A stretch of DNA of 64,000 nt from Thermosporothrix hazakensis (GCF_003253565.1 NZ_QKUF01000020.1:1-64000); one strand, 5' to 3'; shown: positions 44,553 to 52,694, numbered from the stretch's first letter. Translations and numbers: made by a program. Notes: generated by a model not told the origin, from the letters alone.

Positions 44553-44581
44553 ATCATAGCACATGCGCAACTCAACTTCAA
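44553..44581 (-). promoter_or_regulatory. promoter of the dynamin-like gene
   Basis: Minus strand TTGAAG (44581-44576), 17-base spacer, TATGAT (44558-44553). Good sigma-A boxes 50-75 bases before the ATG. The region upstream to 44693 is very AT-rich (runs of TATAT). Confidence 0.75.
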
Positions 44582-44693
44582 TAAAACATGACCTATTGTT
44601 TTCTATTTGTCATTTCTGCTTACTTCTTTAAAGTGATATATATCTATTTATATATCTTTATCCTGTCCTGCTCGACTGATTGCTTTATGCTGG

Positions 44694-45389
44694 TTACCAC
44701 TCGGCCGAAATCAATTTGTGCTGAATCGCAAAGCGCACGACCTGGGTAATGTCCGCAAGGCCGAGCTTCTCCATCATATTGGCACGATGGGCCTGCACCG
44801 TCTTGATGCTGATTACCAGCCGGTCGGCGATCTGCTGATTGGTCAGGCCCTCGGCGACCAGCGTCAGCACTTCCAGCTCGCGGGCGGTGAGCCGTTTGAG
44901 CGGGTTGGGGCGATCTTGCGCGTTTGGTTCGGGGAGCGTTCGGGATGTTTCCGGCGAGAGGTACTCGCGAATCAGCGCTTTAGCCAGCCCGGGATACAGA
45001 AATGCGCCGCCGTGGGCGATGGTGCGCACGGCATTGCAGAGGTCGGCGGGCGCGGCCTTTTTCACGATATAACCCGCGGCGCCCATGCGAAGCGCCTGGA
45101 GAAAGTATTCCTCGCTTTCGTGCATGGTAAGGATCAGCACCTGTGTTGCGGGAAGCAGGGCCCGAATGCGCTGGCAGGCTTCCATTCCATCCATCTTACT
45201 CATGCTGATGTCCAGCACAACAACATCTGGATGCAGGCGTGTCGCTTGCTCGACCGCCTCGATGCCGTTGCGAGCCTCGCCAACAACTGTCATATCCGGT
45301 TGTGCCTTGAGCAGGAGCGTCAGGCCCTGGCGCAAGATATCATGATCGTCTGCCAGTAAGACGCGAATCGATTTCGCCTCGGTTGTCAT
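44694..45389 (-). CDS. NarL/LuxR-type response regulator
   Basis: A 231-residue two-component regulator. The receiver domain has DDHD, the phosphoacceptor Asp in VVLDISMSKMDG, and the Lys of YIVKKA. The C-terminal LuxR helix-turn-helix reads TARELEVLTLVAEGLTNQQI and SIKTVQAHRANMMEKLG. Its ATG (45389), after AGAGGAAG, lies 50 bases inside the 3' end of the sensor kinase gene, so the two are translated in a coupled way. Its likely DNA targets include the repeat at its own promoter (46963-46996), which is inference. Confidence 0.93.
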   Translation of the reverse strand: MTTEAKSIRVLLADDHDILRQGLTLLLKAQPDMTVVGEARNGIEAVEQATRLHPDVVVLDISMSKMDGMEACQRIRALLPATQVLILTMHESEEYFLQALRMGAAGYIVKKAAPADLCNAVRTIAHGGAFLYPGLAKALIREYLSPETSRTLPEPNAQDRPNPLKRLTARELEVLTLVAEGLTNQQIADRLVISIKTVQAHRANMMEKLGLADITQVVRFAIQHKLISAEW

Positions 45390-46467
45390 AGTCTTCCTCT
45401 TGTTTCAATGTGCTTGTCGCCGTCTGAAGCGGGGCGAGCGGCAGTTCCGCGAGAACCTCGGTTCCCTCTCCGGGCGCAGAACGGATCGTGAGCGTGCCTT
45501 TCAGCAGGGTGGCGCGCTCACGCATGCCCACAATGCCGGAGCTGGTGCGTTGGGTTGAGGGATCATAGCCGCATCCCCGGTCGATCACGCGAACACAGAC
45601 CTGTTCAGCGGTACGCCAGAGCTCTACGCTGGCTTCAGTGGTGCCTGCATGACGTGCGATATTGGTCAGGCATTCCTGTGCGATACGGAAGAGCGTCGTT
45701 TCATACAGCGGTGGGAGCGGGCGGATCTCTCGATCATCGAAGCCGCGAATGGAGAGCTGGACCGACAGTTGCAGCGAGCGGCGGCTGTCTTCCACAAGCC
45801 AGCGAAACGCCGGAATAAGGCCAAGATCATCAAGGACGCTCGGGCGCAACTGTTGCGAGAGGACACGAATATTTTCCAGGGTGTGTTCAGCAAGCCGGGT
45901 AAGCTGCTGTAGCCCGTCAGCAAGCTGTGCGCGTGTCTCTGGCGTGAGCGGCTCCTGAAGGTGTTGCTGCAACAGTTCAGTATGGATCAGCAGCGCCGTG
46001 AGATTCTGCCCTGCCTCGTCATGGAGCTCCAGCGCGATGCGGCGGCGTTCGTCCTCCTGCGCCTGAAGAATCAGGTATGAGCGCTCGCGGCGCACCGTTT
46101 CCAGCGTGTCGAGCATGCCGTTAAAGGCTCCTGCCAGCTCATCGATCTCGGTATCACTGGAACGGATGGAGGCGCGAGCATCCGTTTTCCCCAGGCTCAC
46201 TTCACGAATCGTGGTGAGCAGGCCAAACAGTGGGCGGAAGCTGAGTCGGAGCAGCACAATCGTGATAACAAGCGTTGCCAGCGTTGATACGACAATAAAG
46301 GTCATATCAATCAGGTAATGGTTCCGCTCAAGGTTGTGGCTGGTGATCCAGAGCGCGACCACTGTTTCTAGCAGGAGGACAAAGGTATTGACGAGGATAA
46401 CCTTCTCAAAGAGAGAAAGCTTCCAGCGTTGTACGAAGCGTGAGAACAGGCGGGTGATGTTATTCAC
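45340..46467 (-). CDS. sensor histidine kinase (HisKA_3 type)
   Basis: A 375-residue membrane kinase: two N-terminal helices (about 22-44 and 55-76) around a very short external loop, a HAMP linker (RPLFGLLTTIREVSLGKTDAR), the phosphoacceptor His in ALELHDEAGQNLTAL, and an HATPase domain with RIAQECLTNIARHA and GSGIVGMRERA-like G boxes. The small loop suggests it senses within the membrane or through a partner, perhaps the upstream YtkA-like protein. The GTG start at 46467 overlaps that gene's stop as GTGA. Confidence 0.92.
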   Translation of the reverse strand: MNNITRLFSRFVQRWKLSLFEKVILVNTFVLLLETVVALWITSHNLERNHYLIDMTFIVVSTLATLVITIVLLRLSFRPLFGLLTTIREVSLGKTDARASIRSSDTEIDELAGAFNGMLDTLETVRRERSYLILQAQEDERRRIALELHDEAGQNLTALLIHTELLQQHLQEPLTPETRAQLADGLQQLTRLAEHTLENIRVLSQQLRPSVLDDLGLIPAFRWLVEDSRRSLQLSVQLSIRGFDDREIRPLPPLYETTLFRIAQECLTNIARHAGTTEASVELWRTAEQVCVRVIDRGCGYDPSTQRTSSGIVGMRERATLLKGTLTIRSAPGEGTEVLAELPLAPLQTATSTLKQEEDYDNRGEIDSRLTGRRS

Positions 46468-46898
46468 AAGAAGTTGCTACACCCTTTTTGAATCTGGTAA
46501 GTGGATTGCCCATCATGCACCTCTACATGGACCGTTTTTTCAAGTGTGAGAAAGCCATCTGCCTGCGCCTTGATCTTGATGGCCCAGGGACCGGCCATAT
46601 ACAAATGAATGCGCACAACATAGCGCCCGTTGCCGAGCTCCTTCACGCTGGTGCGCCCGGCATCCATGACCATATTCGTCATATAGGCCTGAGGCGTGAC
46701 CACCGCCTGCTTGATCGGTCGGCCCTCGGCGTCGAGAATATGCACATCGATCGCGGTCATGGTATCGGCTGCTAGCGTTGTCTGGTCGATCGAGAAACGC
46801 AGCTCGGCCGGCATAGGCGTGGGCAACAGGATCGCAAGGATCAGTATGATGGTACAGGTACAGGAAAGTAAAAGCCAGAAGAAAGGTCGAACGCGCAT
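46464..46898 (-). CDS. exported YtkA-like domain protein
   Basis: A 144-residue protein with one N-terminal hydrophobic anchor or signal (residues 6-26) and a C-terminal immunoglobulin-like beta domain resembling YtkA/FixH: ELRFSIDQTTLAADTMTAIDV, then AEGRPIKQAVVTPQAYM and GRYVVRIHLYMAGPWAIKIKA. It is the first gene of the operon with the sensor kinase and response regulator and may present the signal. The start is ATG 46898 with GAGGG five bases upstream; a TTG at 46910 is less likely. Confidence 0.7.
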   Translation of the reverse strand: MRVRPFFWLLLSCTCTIILILAILLPTPMPAELRFSIDQTTLAADTMTAIDVHILDAEGRPIKQAVVTPQAYMTNMVMDAGRTSVKELGNGRYVVRIHLYMAGPWAIKIKAQADGFLTLEKTVHVEVHDGQSTYQIQKGCSNFL

Positions 46899-46962
46899 AA
46901 TAGCCCTCAATAGCCGCTAAGCTGAGAATCGATAGTGTACATATCAGAACAGAGAACAATGC

Positions 46963-47007
46963 GCTATTCCCTGATAGGATTCTATCAAGGAATAGCTTAG
47001 AGTGCAA
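46963..47007 (-). promoter_or_regulatory. promoter with operator-like inverted repeat, two-component operon
   Basis: Minus strand TTGCAC (47007-47002), 17-base spacer, TAGAAT (46984-46979). An inverted repeat GCTATTCC-x2-GATAG / CTATC-x2-GGAATAGC (46963-46996) straddles the -10 box and spacer, so its binding protein would compete with RNA polymerase. The downstream regulator or another repressor is a candidate. The repeat could also fold as an RNA hairpin, but there is no T run. Confidence 0.7.
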
Positions 47008-47058
47008 CGTATCTGCTTGTCTATTGGGAGATCTCCCTATTTTGGCTGCAAAAAGTCC

Positions 47059-48180
47059 TTATTCTGTTAAGGCCGTCCATGTTTTGCCCCCATCGCTACT
47101 GTGCATGACCTTTGGTGGCAGGAACAGGCTGACGTAGAGCTGTTGCGGGTTGGCAGGATCTACCACCAGCGAGGTGATATCGGTGCGGTCGAACTGCGCG
47201 GTCTTGGTCCAGTGTGACCCCTGATCGTGTGAAACCCAGACCTCACGCCCTGCGATGCCATACAGGAAGGTGCCTGCGGGATCGGTGGCAAGGCGTGTGA
47301 TCGTCTTCTCGTCGGGCAATTTGGCAAGCGTGGGCTGCGGTGTTGCCTCAGTGTGTACCCAGTGATATACGCCCTCATCGGTCGCGGCGTAGATGGTCGT
47401 TTGCTTGCCGAACGAGCCTATCAGGCTCATCACGTTGCCCTTGATACCATCGAGCTGCCGCCATGTGGCGCCGTTATCCTTGCTCTCGAAGAGCCCCTGT
47501 TCACCCCCGATCAGGAGATGACGGGGATCATCGGGGAAGGGAAGCAATTTGGGTGCCTGCATCTCTGGAAGTGATTGTGCGGGCAACTTGTTCCATGATT
47601 TGCCATAATCCCCGGTTTCATACCAGCCCGCATAGAGATAAAATGCATAGAAATGGCCGGGCGTATCGGTTCCGGCTGTGATAGTATAAGGGTAGGCAGA
47701 ACCGGGCAGGTTGGCAGGATTGCGCAATTCCCAGGTTTGCCCGCCGTTGTCGGTAAAATACATGCCCATTGGAAAATTCTGGCTGGTACTTGGCGTCGCG
47801 ACCACGCCGATCGCCTTGCTGTCTTTCGGGCTTACTGCCAGGACGGTGATCATCAGATGATCGAGTGCGCCTTTCGATTCGGGCCATGTCTTGCCGCCAT
47901 CCGTGCTGGTAAAGAGCCCGTAGTGGGTGCCTAAATACATGGTATTCGAGCTGGCACCCAGTGCGACAAAGTGCAGGTGCGTTTTCGGATTTGAGAGCGG
48001 TCGGCCCTGCACGGTTGGTGCGGTGCTGGCGTTATACGAGGCAAGCATCTGCCAGGCGGTCAGACCGGCAATAACGAGTAGCGCCGCCAGAAAGAGCAAG
48101 ATCAGTTGTTTTCGAGCTCGCTCCGGTTTCTTCGGTGGTTTTGGTGTATCGTTTTCGACCTGTACAGGTGTCGATGCCAT
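47059..48180 (-). CDS. membrane-anchored BNR/Vps10-like propeller protein
   Basis: A 373-residue protein: a short cytoplasmic N-terminus rich in Lys/Arg/Pro, one transmembrane helix (residues 27-47), then an external beta-propeller with repeated BNR boxes, such as STDGGKTW, TDNGGQTW, SKDNGATW and SHDQGSHW, ending SSDGGKTWTAL. This is the layout of F510_1955-type sialidase-like proteins, which often lie beside copper-response genes; no catalytic Asp or Arg triad is evident, so it is likely a binding protein. It lies between the YtkA operon and csoR, transcribed away from csoR. Confidence 0.78.
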   Translation of the reverse strand: MASTPVQVENDTPKPPKKPERARKQLILLFLAALLVIAGLTAWQMLASYNASTAPTVQGRPLSNPKTHLHFVALGASSNTMYLGTHYGLFTSTDGGKTWPESKGALDHLMITVLAVSPKDSKAIGVVATPSTSQNFPMGMYFTDNGGQTWELRNPANLPGSAYPYTITAGTDTPGHFYAFYLYAGWYETGDYGKSWNKLPAQSLPEMQAPKLLPFPDDPRHLLIGGEQGLFESKDNGATWRQLDGIKGNVMSLIGSFGKQTTIYAATDEGVYHWVHTEATPQPTLAKLPDEKTITRLATDPAGTFLYGIAGREVWVSHDQGSHWTKTAQFDRTDITSLVVDPANPQQLYVSLFLPPKVMHSSDGGKTWTALTE

Positions 48181-48493
48181 AGGATTCTTTCTAGCTGATG
48201 CGGAATCACAGGACGATTGAGAAATCAGGTTGTATAGGCGGCTTTACACGCTTTTATGGGACACCCCTCCGAGCATCCCTGAAGGCGCTACAAAGCCCAC
48301 ACTCATATCATAGCATCTCTTTTCCACTGTGGGGATGGTCCTGTCAGGAAAGGCTGCCGTGAGGTGCAAGAAACGACGAAGCGTATAAGGATGAGGTCAG
48401 AGTTGGACACCTTGCCCAACCCCCCCGGGTGTGGTATAGTGTGTGTACCGGCTTATTTCAGCAAGACATGTCAGAAGGAAAGGAATAGCAACA
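48181..48493. other. divergent region between the BNR gene and csoR
   Basis: 313 bases without a gene. The csoR promoter and C-tract operator occupy 48407-48440. Toward the BNR gene only a weak -10 (TATGAT near 48310 on the minus strand) is visible and no other structure. Confidence 0.6.
48407..48440 (+). promoter_or_regulatory. csoR promoter with C-tract operator candidate
   Basis: TTGCCC (48412-48417), 17-base spacer, TATAGT (48435-48440). The spacer holds a run of seven C followed by GGG, and ACACC (48407-48411) with GGTGT (48428-48432) form an inverted pair around it. CsoR operators are G/C-tract palindromes overlapping promoters, so autoregulation is likely; the site itself is inferred. 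Confidence 0.65.
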
Positions 48494-48763
48494 ATGCATG
48501 ATGATCGTCGACGCGATGTCTTAAAACGTCTCTCTTACATCGAAGGACATGTAGCCGGAATCCGTAAAATGGTCGAGGATGATAAATATTGTGTAGACAT
48601 TTTACGCCAGACGTACGCGGTGCGCAAAGCCATTGAGAAGATAGAGCATATGATTCTTGAGGGCCACCTGCATAGCTGTGTGCCCGAGGGCATCAAGGGA
48701 GGGCGCGAAGAGGAAGTGATTCAGGAGCTGGTGCAGCTCTATGATATCGCCGGAAATCGTTAA
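48494..48763 (+). CDS. csoR: CsoR-type copper-sensing repressor
   Basis: An 89-residue all-helical DUF156 repressor. The Cu(I)-binding triad is complete: Cys33, His58 and Cys62, spaced 25 and 4 as in the Mycobacterium CsoR. LKRLSYIEGHVAGIRKMVEDD is the family signature. The start is ATG 48494, preceded by AGAAGGAAAGG. A terminator ends it, so it is monocistronic: no copper transporter or chaperone follows. The likely targets are genes nearby or elsewhere. The gene symbol is by family only. Confidence 0.88.
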   Translation: MHDDRRRDVLKRLSYIEGHVAGIRKMVEDDKYCVDILRQTYAVRKAIEKIEHMILEGHLHSCVPEGIKGGREEEVIQELVQLYDIAGNR

Positions 48764-48777
48764 GCATCAAACAGACA

Positions 48778-48813
48778 AAGCTGCGGAGGTATTGCTTCCC
48801 CGCAGCTTTTTTT
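48778..48813 (+). terminator. intrinsic terminator of csoR
   Basis: AAGCTGCGG (48778-48786) pairs perfectly with CCGCAGCTT (48800-48808), followed by a run of T. It starts 14 bases after the csoR stop. Confidence 0.93.
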
Positions 48814-48892
48814 CTTGCCTGCCCGCCTTATACTGTACCAAAAATGAGTACTGTGAATCCCGCTACTCAACCCCGAAAAAAGGAGTATGGTG

Positions 48893-49915
48893 ATGCTTTC
48901 TCCCTTCAACGCCTATCTGTATCAGCAGGTGCGGGCTGTGGTGACCGGGCTCACTGATGAGCAGCTAGCATACAGTGCGCCCGCCATTGATCTGCGTCCG
49001 CTGCGAGAGGTCGCGATCCATGCCTATCGACCGGTGCTGGTGGTGGCCTGTGTGGCGACCGGAAAGGAATGGCCGCCGCGCTTGCCGCAGCCTCGGACAG
49101 CAGATGAGCTGTTCGCGCAGCTTGCGACGATGCACCAGCAGATAGAAGCCTGCCTGACCGGGCTGACACCAGAGGACTGGCAACGCACGATTACCCTGCC
49201 GTGGAACCCCTCGATCAGCGTCTATGAGGCCCTCATTGAGAGTATCGGTCATGGGCTGGTGCATGTCGGCTGTATGCAGGGAATTCGTGCCTTTGGGGGC
49301 TTCCCGACACCGCCCGAGGAGCCGAAGCCACAGCGCGGACAGGCCCCGGGCAAGCGGCTGCTGATCCTGGTTCGGCACTCGCTCTCGCGGGTCGATCCCG
49401 CCACAGCGGCGAAGCAGTGGGAACTGACGGAAGAGGGGGCAGAGCGCTGTCGCGTCCTGGCGCGGCGGCTGGCACCCTATCGACCGACCGCGATTGTGTC
49501 CAGCGTGGAACCCAAAGCGCAGGAGACGGCCCGGATCCTGGCAAGTGAGCTACAGCTTCCCTGGCGCACGGCTGAGAATCTGCATGAGCACGAGCGCGAG
49601 GGGATGCCCTTCCTCGATGCGGAGCGCTGGCAGGAGACGATTGCCCGTTTCTTTGCGGAGCCGGAGCGGCTGGTTTTTGGGCGTGAGACGGCGCTACAGG
49701 CTCGTCAACGCTTTGAACAGGCGTTACAGACGGCGCTCGCGCAACAGCCAGCAGAGCAACTGATTGTGGTCTCGCACGGGACGGTGTTGACGCTCTTTGC
49801 CGCTCAGTTGCTCGGGGTCAAGCCGCTTGCGTTCTGGAAAGCGCTTGCGATGCCTGCATATCTGGTATTTGAATTGCCGGCGTGGCGCTGTGTTGAAGTG
49901 GCACAGCAGGTATAG
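48893..49915 (+). CDS. DinB-like / histidine phosphatase fusion protein
   Basis: A 340-residue protein. Residues 1-145 form a four-helix DinB/DfsB-like domain (FNAYLYQQVRAVVTGLTDEQLAYS, SIGHGLVHVGCMQGIRAF). Residues 155-340 form a phosphoglycerate-mutase-like histidine phosphatase: LILVRHSLSR (RHS in place of RHG) with the catalytic His, TARILASELQLPWR, and VVSHGTVLTLFAAQLLG. Start ATG 48893 follows GGAG by seven bases; an ATG at 48887 is too close. The substrate is unknown. The joining of a thiol-linked DinB-type domain to a phosphatase is uncommon. Confidence 0.82.
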   Translation: MLSPFNAYLYQQVRAVVTGLTDEQLAYSAPAIDLRPLREVAIHAYRPVLVVACVATGKEWPPRLPQPRTADELFAQLATMHQQIEACLTGLTPEDWQRTITLPWNPSISVYEALIESIGHGLVHVGCMQGIRAFGGFPTPPEEPKPQRGQAPGKRLLILVRHSLSRVDPATAAKQWELTEEGAERCRVLARRLAPYRPTAIVSSVEPKAQETARILASELQLPWRTAENLHEHEREGMPFLDAERWQETIARFFAEPERLVFGRETALQARQRFEQALQTALAQQPAEQLIVVSHGTVLTLFAAQLLGVKPLAFWKALAMPAYLVFELPAWRCVEVAQQV

Positions 49916-50481
49916 TGGCTGGCGGGCGCTATTTCTTTCCTCTATAAGTACAGCAAAAGCGAAAAAAGCCGAGAAATCCTGTAATGAAGGACGTGGGGCC
50001 TGTGGGTGCAACAAAGGAAGCAACTGGAAAAAAAGTTGAGTCTGGCCAGCATCCACTTCAGGGAAAGGCTTCACGTCTGCCTTTTTGTATGGAGTATTGA
50101 AGGAGAGACTGTGAGGGGAGAATAGATTATAACTATAACTCTCGCAGTATATACCATTCAGTTATTTGAGGGAAACTAGTTAATGAGATGATCTTGCATT
50201 TTTTAAAGCCGTGTTCTATAATAGAGAGTGGACGGTAAGAAGATGATATAAAATGTATCCCTATGTGTGCTGGTCTCCGTATTTGAAGTGAGGCTTTTTT
50301 TCTTGCGCTTCTCCATCCCGATTTGACGCGAATCTGTGGAGAAAGAGCGCATAAGCTGTAGAACATGTGTTCAGCTCGCGTCGTTCTGCAGGTGTGGGGT
50401 GGTTTTGGTGGTACCTCTTGTTCTTCTAGTAGCGCGTTTTTACAGTGAATGCGATTCTTACAAGCAAGATGAGGGTGAAAT
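49916..50481 (+). other. 566-base gap: promoter and long leader of the GT4 gene
   Basis: No gene is evident. The first 270 bases show no feature apart from the downstream end of the fusion gene. The promoter at 50194-50222 (TTGCAT, 17 bases, TATAAT) is near perfect, and the transcript would have a leader of about 250 bases before the glycosyltransferase. In the leader a bulged stem joins 50305-50315 to 50335-50350 (GCGCT..TCTCCA with TGGAGA..AGCGC). Regulatory RNA is possible but unassigned. Confidence 0.6.
50194..50222 (+). promoter_or_regulatory. sigma-A promoter of the GT4 gene
   Basis: TTGCAT (50194-50199), 17-base spacer, perfect TATAAT (50217-50222). Start expected near 50229, giving a leader of about 250 bases to the ATG at 50482. 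Confidence 0.85.
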
Positions 50482-51645
50482 ATGAAGGTAGCGCATATTG
50501 CTCCACCGTGGTTAGCTATACCTCCGAAGAACTACGGCGGAACAGAAGTTGTGCTGTATAACCTGATCGAAGAGCAAGTGAAACAGGGCCACGACGTAAC
50601 ACTGTTTGCTCCTGGGGATGCCCAGACGTCAGCACGACATGTCTCATTTTTCCCGCATGCGTTGCTTGATGAGGGTGCTCCCTGGTCGGCCCATCTCAAG
50701 CCTTATTATCATTACTTCAAAGCGATAGAGTATATCAGCAGACACGATTTTGATATCATTCATACGCATCTCTCATCAGCTTCTGATATGTATCAATATC
50801 CGTTGCTGACGCACATCCCTGTTCCGCATGTTTCCACGCTGCATAGTCCGTTCCCGTTCGACAAGGCCGAGAACTGGGTGGGCGATGCTGATACCTATTA
50901 CTATGAATGGTTGCGTGACATTCCCTTTGTCGCGATCAGTAAAAGTGCGCAGAAGCAGGTCCCATTTGTATTGAATTTTGTGGGTGTTGTGCACCACGGT
51001 TTACCAATGGAGGTATTTCACCCGAAGACGTTTGAACCCGCCGACTACGCGGTCTGGCTTGGTCGTATCGTCGCTGACAAGGGAACGCATCTCGCGATTG
51101 AGGCAGCAAGAAAGGCCGGTATCCGCCTGATTCTGGCCGGCACACTTGACTCCTACCTGCCTTCCTCGATTGAGTATTACGAGAAGCAGATCCGACCACA
51201 GATTGACGGTCAACAGGTGGTCTATATCGGTCCGGTGAATATGCAGCAGAAGATCGAGCTCTTGAGCAAGGCGCGGGTGCTGCTCAACCCGATCGAGTGG
51301 GAGGAGCCGTTTGGCATGGTGATGCTGGAAGCGATGGCGCTTGGTTGCCCGGTCATTTCGTTCGCCCGTGGTGCCGCTCCTGAGATTGTGGCGCCTGGAA
51401 TCAGCGGTTTTCTGGTGCGCACCCTTGATGAGATGGTGCAGGCTATTCCAAAGGTGGAGAGCCTTGATCGCACGCTGGTTCGCGCCTATGTCAGACGCCA
51501 TTTTTCGGCGCAGGTGATGGCAGAGAAGTACACGCGCGTCTATGAAAAGGTGATTGCGGCGCGTAAGCCTGCGCTGGCTATCACACCGCTGAGCAGCGAT
51601 GTCCCCCTGAGTCCGCTTAAAACAGACGAGGCTGCTCCGGCGTAG
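50482..51645 (+). CDS. GT4 family glycosyltransferase
   Basis: A 387-residue GT-B glycosyltransferase. The N-terminal donor-cleft start is MKVAHIAPPW and NYGGTEVVLYNLIEEQVKQGHDV; HSPFPFD lies in the acceptor lobe; and the C-terminal lobe has the nucleotide-sugar signature EEPFGMVMLEAMALGCPVI (E-x7-E). It probably adds a hexose to a lipid or glycan. The start has AGATGAGGG upstream. Its 3' end overlaps the convergent DUF72 gene by 29 bases. Confidence 0.93.
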   Translation: MKVAHIAPPWLAIPPKNYGGTEVVLYNLIEEQVKQGHDVTLFAPGDAQTSARHVSFFPHALLDEGAPWSAHLKPYYHYFKAIEYISRHDFDIIHTHLSSASDMYQYPLLTHIPVPHVSTLHSPFPFDKAENWVGDADTYYYEWLRDIPFVAISKSAQKQVPFVLNFVGVVHHGLPMEVFHPKTFEPADYAVWLGRIVADKGTHLAIEAARKAGIRLILAGTLDSYLPSSIEYYEKQIRPQIDGQQVVYIGPVNMQQKIELLSKARVLLNPIEWEEPFGMVMLEAMALGCPVISFARGAAPEIVAPGISGFLVRTLDEMVQAIPKVESLDRTLVRAYVRRHFSAQVMAEKYTRVYEKVIAARKPALAITPLSSDVPLSPLKTDEAAPA

Positions 51646-52474
51646 TATCGGAAGCGTCAGGCCGCCAGGGAAGTGCCGGGAGCGATACGTGTTGCTGGAG
51701 TTGGCGGTATAGCTCCGCACAGATGAAAGGGGAATGTTCCTCATAGGGGCAGTGGCAAAAGACGTACACCGTGACCCCCTGCTTGAGCCATTGTCCCAGT
51801 TGGTGAGCCCACTGAGCGAGAAGCGGTGCGTTCACCTCCATGCGGGGATGACCGATATAGCGCACGAAGGCGAAATCGGTGGTGGTGGCGAGGTGCAGCG
51901 GAAGGTTCGGCTTGCGCTCTCGTTTCTGCATGTCCTGCACTTCTTCTCGGGAACCGATGCGGATGGGCCGCGTGTCCATGATGACGCGTGCTGCCCGGAA
52001 GCGCTGAAGCAGTGCATCGAGTTCCTGCGGCTCCTGAAAGAAGGTGGGGTGCCGCACTTCAACGGCCAGCCGAACATCTTCGGGCCAGCGCTCAAGGAAG
52101 CGGTGTAGTTGTGGCAGTTGGTCCGGGCCAAAGGCTGGTGGGAGCTGTAAGAAGATGGGGCCCAGACGCGAGCCGAGGCCACGCATGCGCTCGATAAAGT
52201 GATATGTCTCCGCTGTATGAGCGTCGAGGGGCTCGATGTGGCTGATATCGCGTGAGATCTTGGGACAGAAGCGGAACGTCTCCGGGGTCTCCTGGCGCCA
52301 GCGGGCCACTGTTTCGGCTGATGGAAGCGCGTAGAACGTCGTGTTTCCTTCGACGGTCGTCAACCGACGACTATACAGGCGAAGAAACTCGCTGGCTGGT
52401 GTGCGTTGCGGGAAAAAGCGCCCGACCCATGCTTTGTAACCCCACATTGGACAACCGATATAGAACGCTTCCAT
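51617..52474 (-). CDS. DUF72 family protein (YecE-like)
   Basis: A 285-residue TIM-barrel-type protein of the widespread DUF72 family, function unknown. The signature is complete: YIGCPMWGYKAWVGRFFP at the start, TTVEGNTTFYALPSAETVARW, FCPKISRDISH, LGPIFLQLPPAF and AVEVRHPTFF. It is close to the usual length. It has a promoter at 52523-52550 (TTGACA-N16-TATAGA on the minus strand). Overlap with the GT4 gene is tail to tail. Confidence 0.9.
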   Translation of the reverse strand: MEAFYIGCPMWGYKAWVGRFFPQRTPASEFLRLYSRRLTTVEGNTTFYALPSAETVARWRQETPETFRFCPKISRDISHIEPLDAHTAETYHFIERMRGLGSRLGPIFLQLPPAFGPDQLPQLHRFLERWPEDVRLAVEVRHPTFFQEPQELDALLQRFRAARVIMDTRPIRIGSREEVQDMQKRERKPNLPLHLATTTDFAFVRYIGHPRMEVNAPLLAQWAHQLGQWLKQGVTVYVFCHCPYEEHSPFICAELYRQLQQHVSLPALPWRPDASDTTPEQPRLF

Positions 52475-52522
52475 AAACTCCTGTGTATCCTTCCTGCATT
52501 GATTTGATTCAACGTTTCATAC

Positions 52523-52550
52523 TCTATATGGGACAGACTCTCCTTGTCAA
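52523..52550 (-). promoter_or_regulatory. sigma-A promoter of the DUF72 gene
   Basis: Minus strand TTGACA (52550-52545), 16-base spacer, TATAGA (52528-52523), about 50 bases before the ATG at 52474. The repeat unit at 52573-52592 lies just upstream of its -35 box. Confidence 0.75.
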
Positions 52551-52572
52551 GCAAGATGGGTGCCTGTCTCTG

Positions 52573-52592
52573 TAGTTTGTACAAACTGGTTT
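52573..52592. repeat. repeated operator-like motif, copy 1
   Basis: TAGTTTGTACAAACTGGTTT. It contains a perfect 14-bp palindrome (52574-52587). It resembles copy 2 at 52695-52714 at 15 of 20 positions. It lies between the divergent DUF72 and esterase genes. Confidence 0.5.
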
Positions 52593-52694
52593 TGTGTTCC
52601 CGATTCTCAAGCATGCAAGAGCAGGGAGCCACTGTGAAAGCAAGGAAATCCTGCCTGTTGCCCGAATTACCCCGCGACTTTGTGCGATTCTGCG

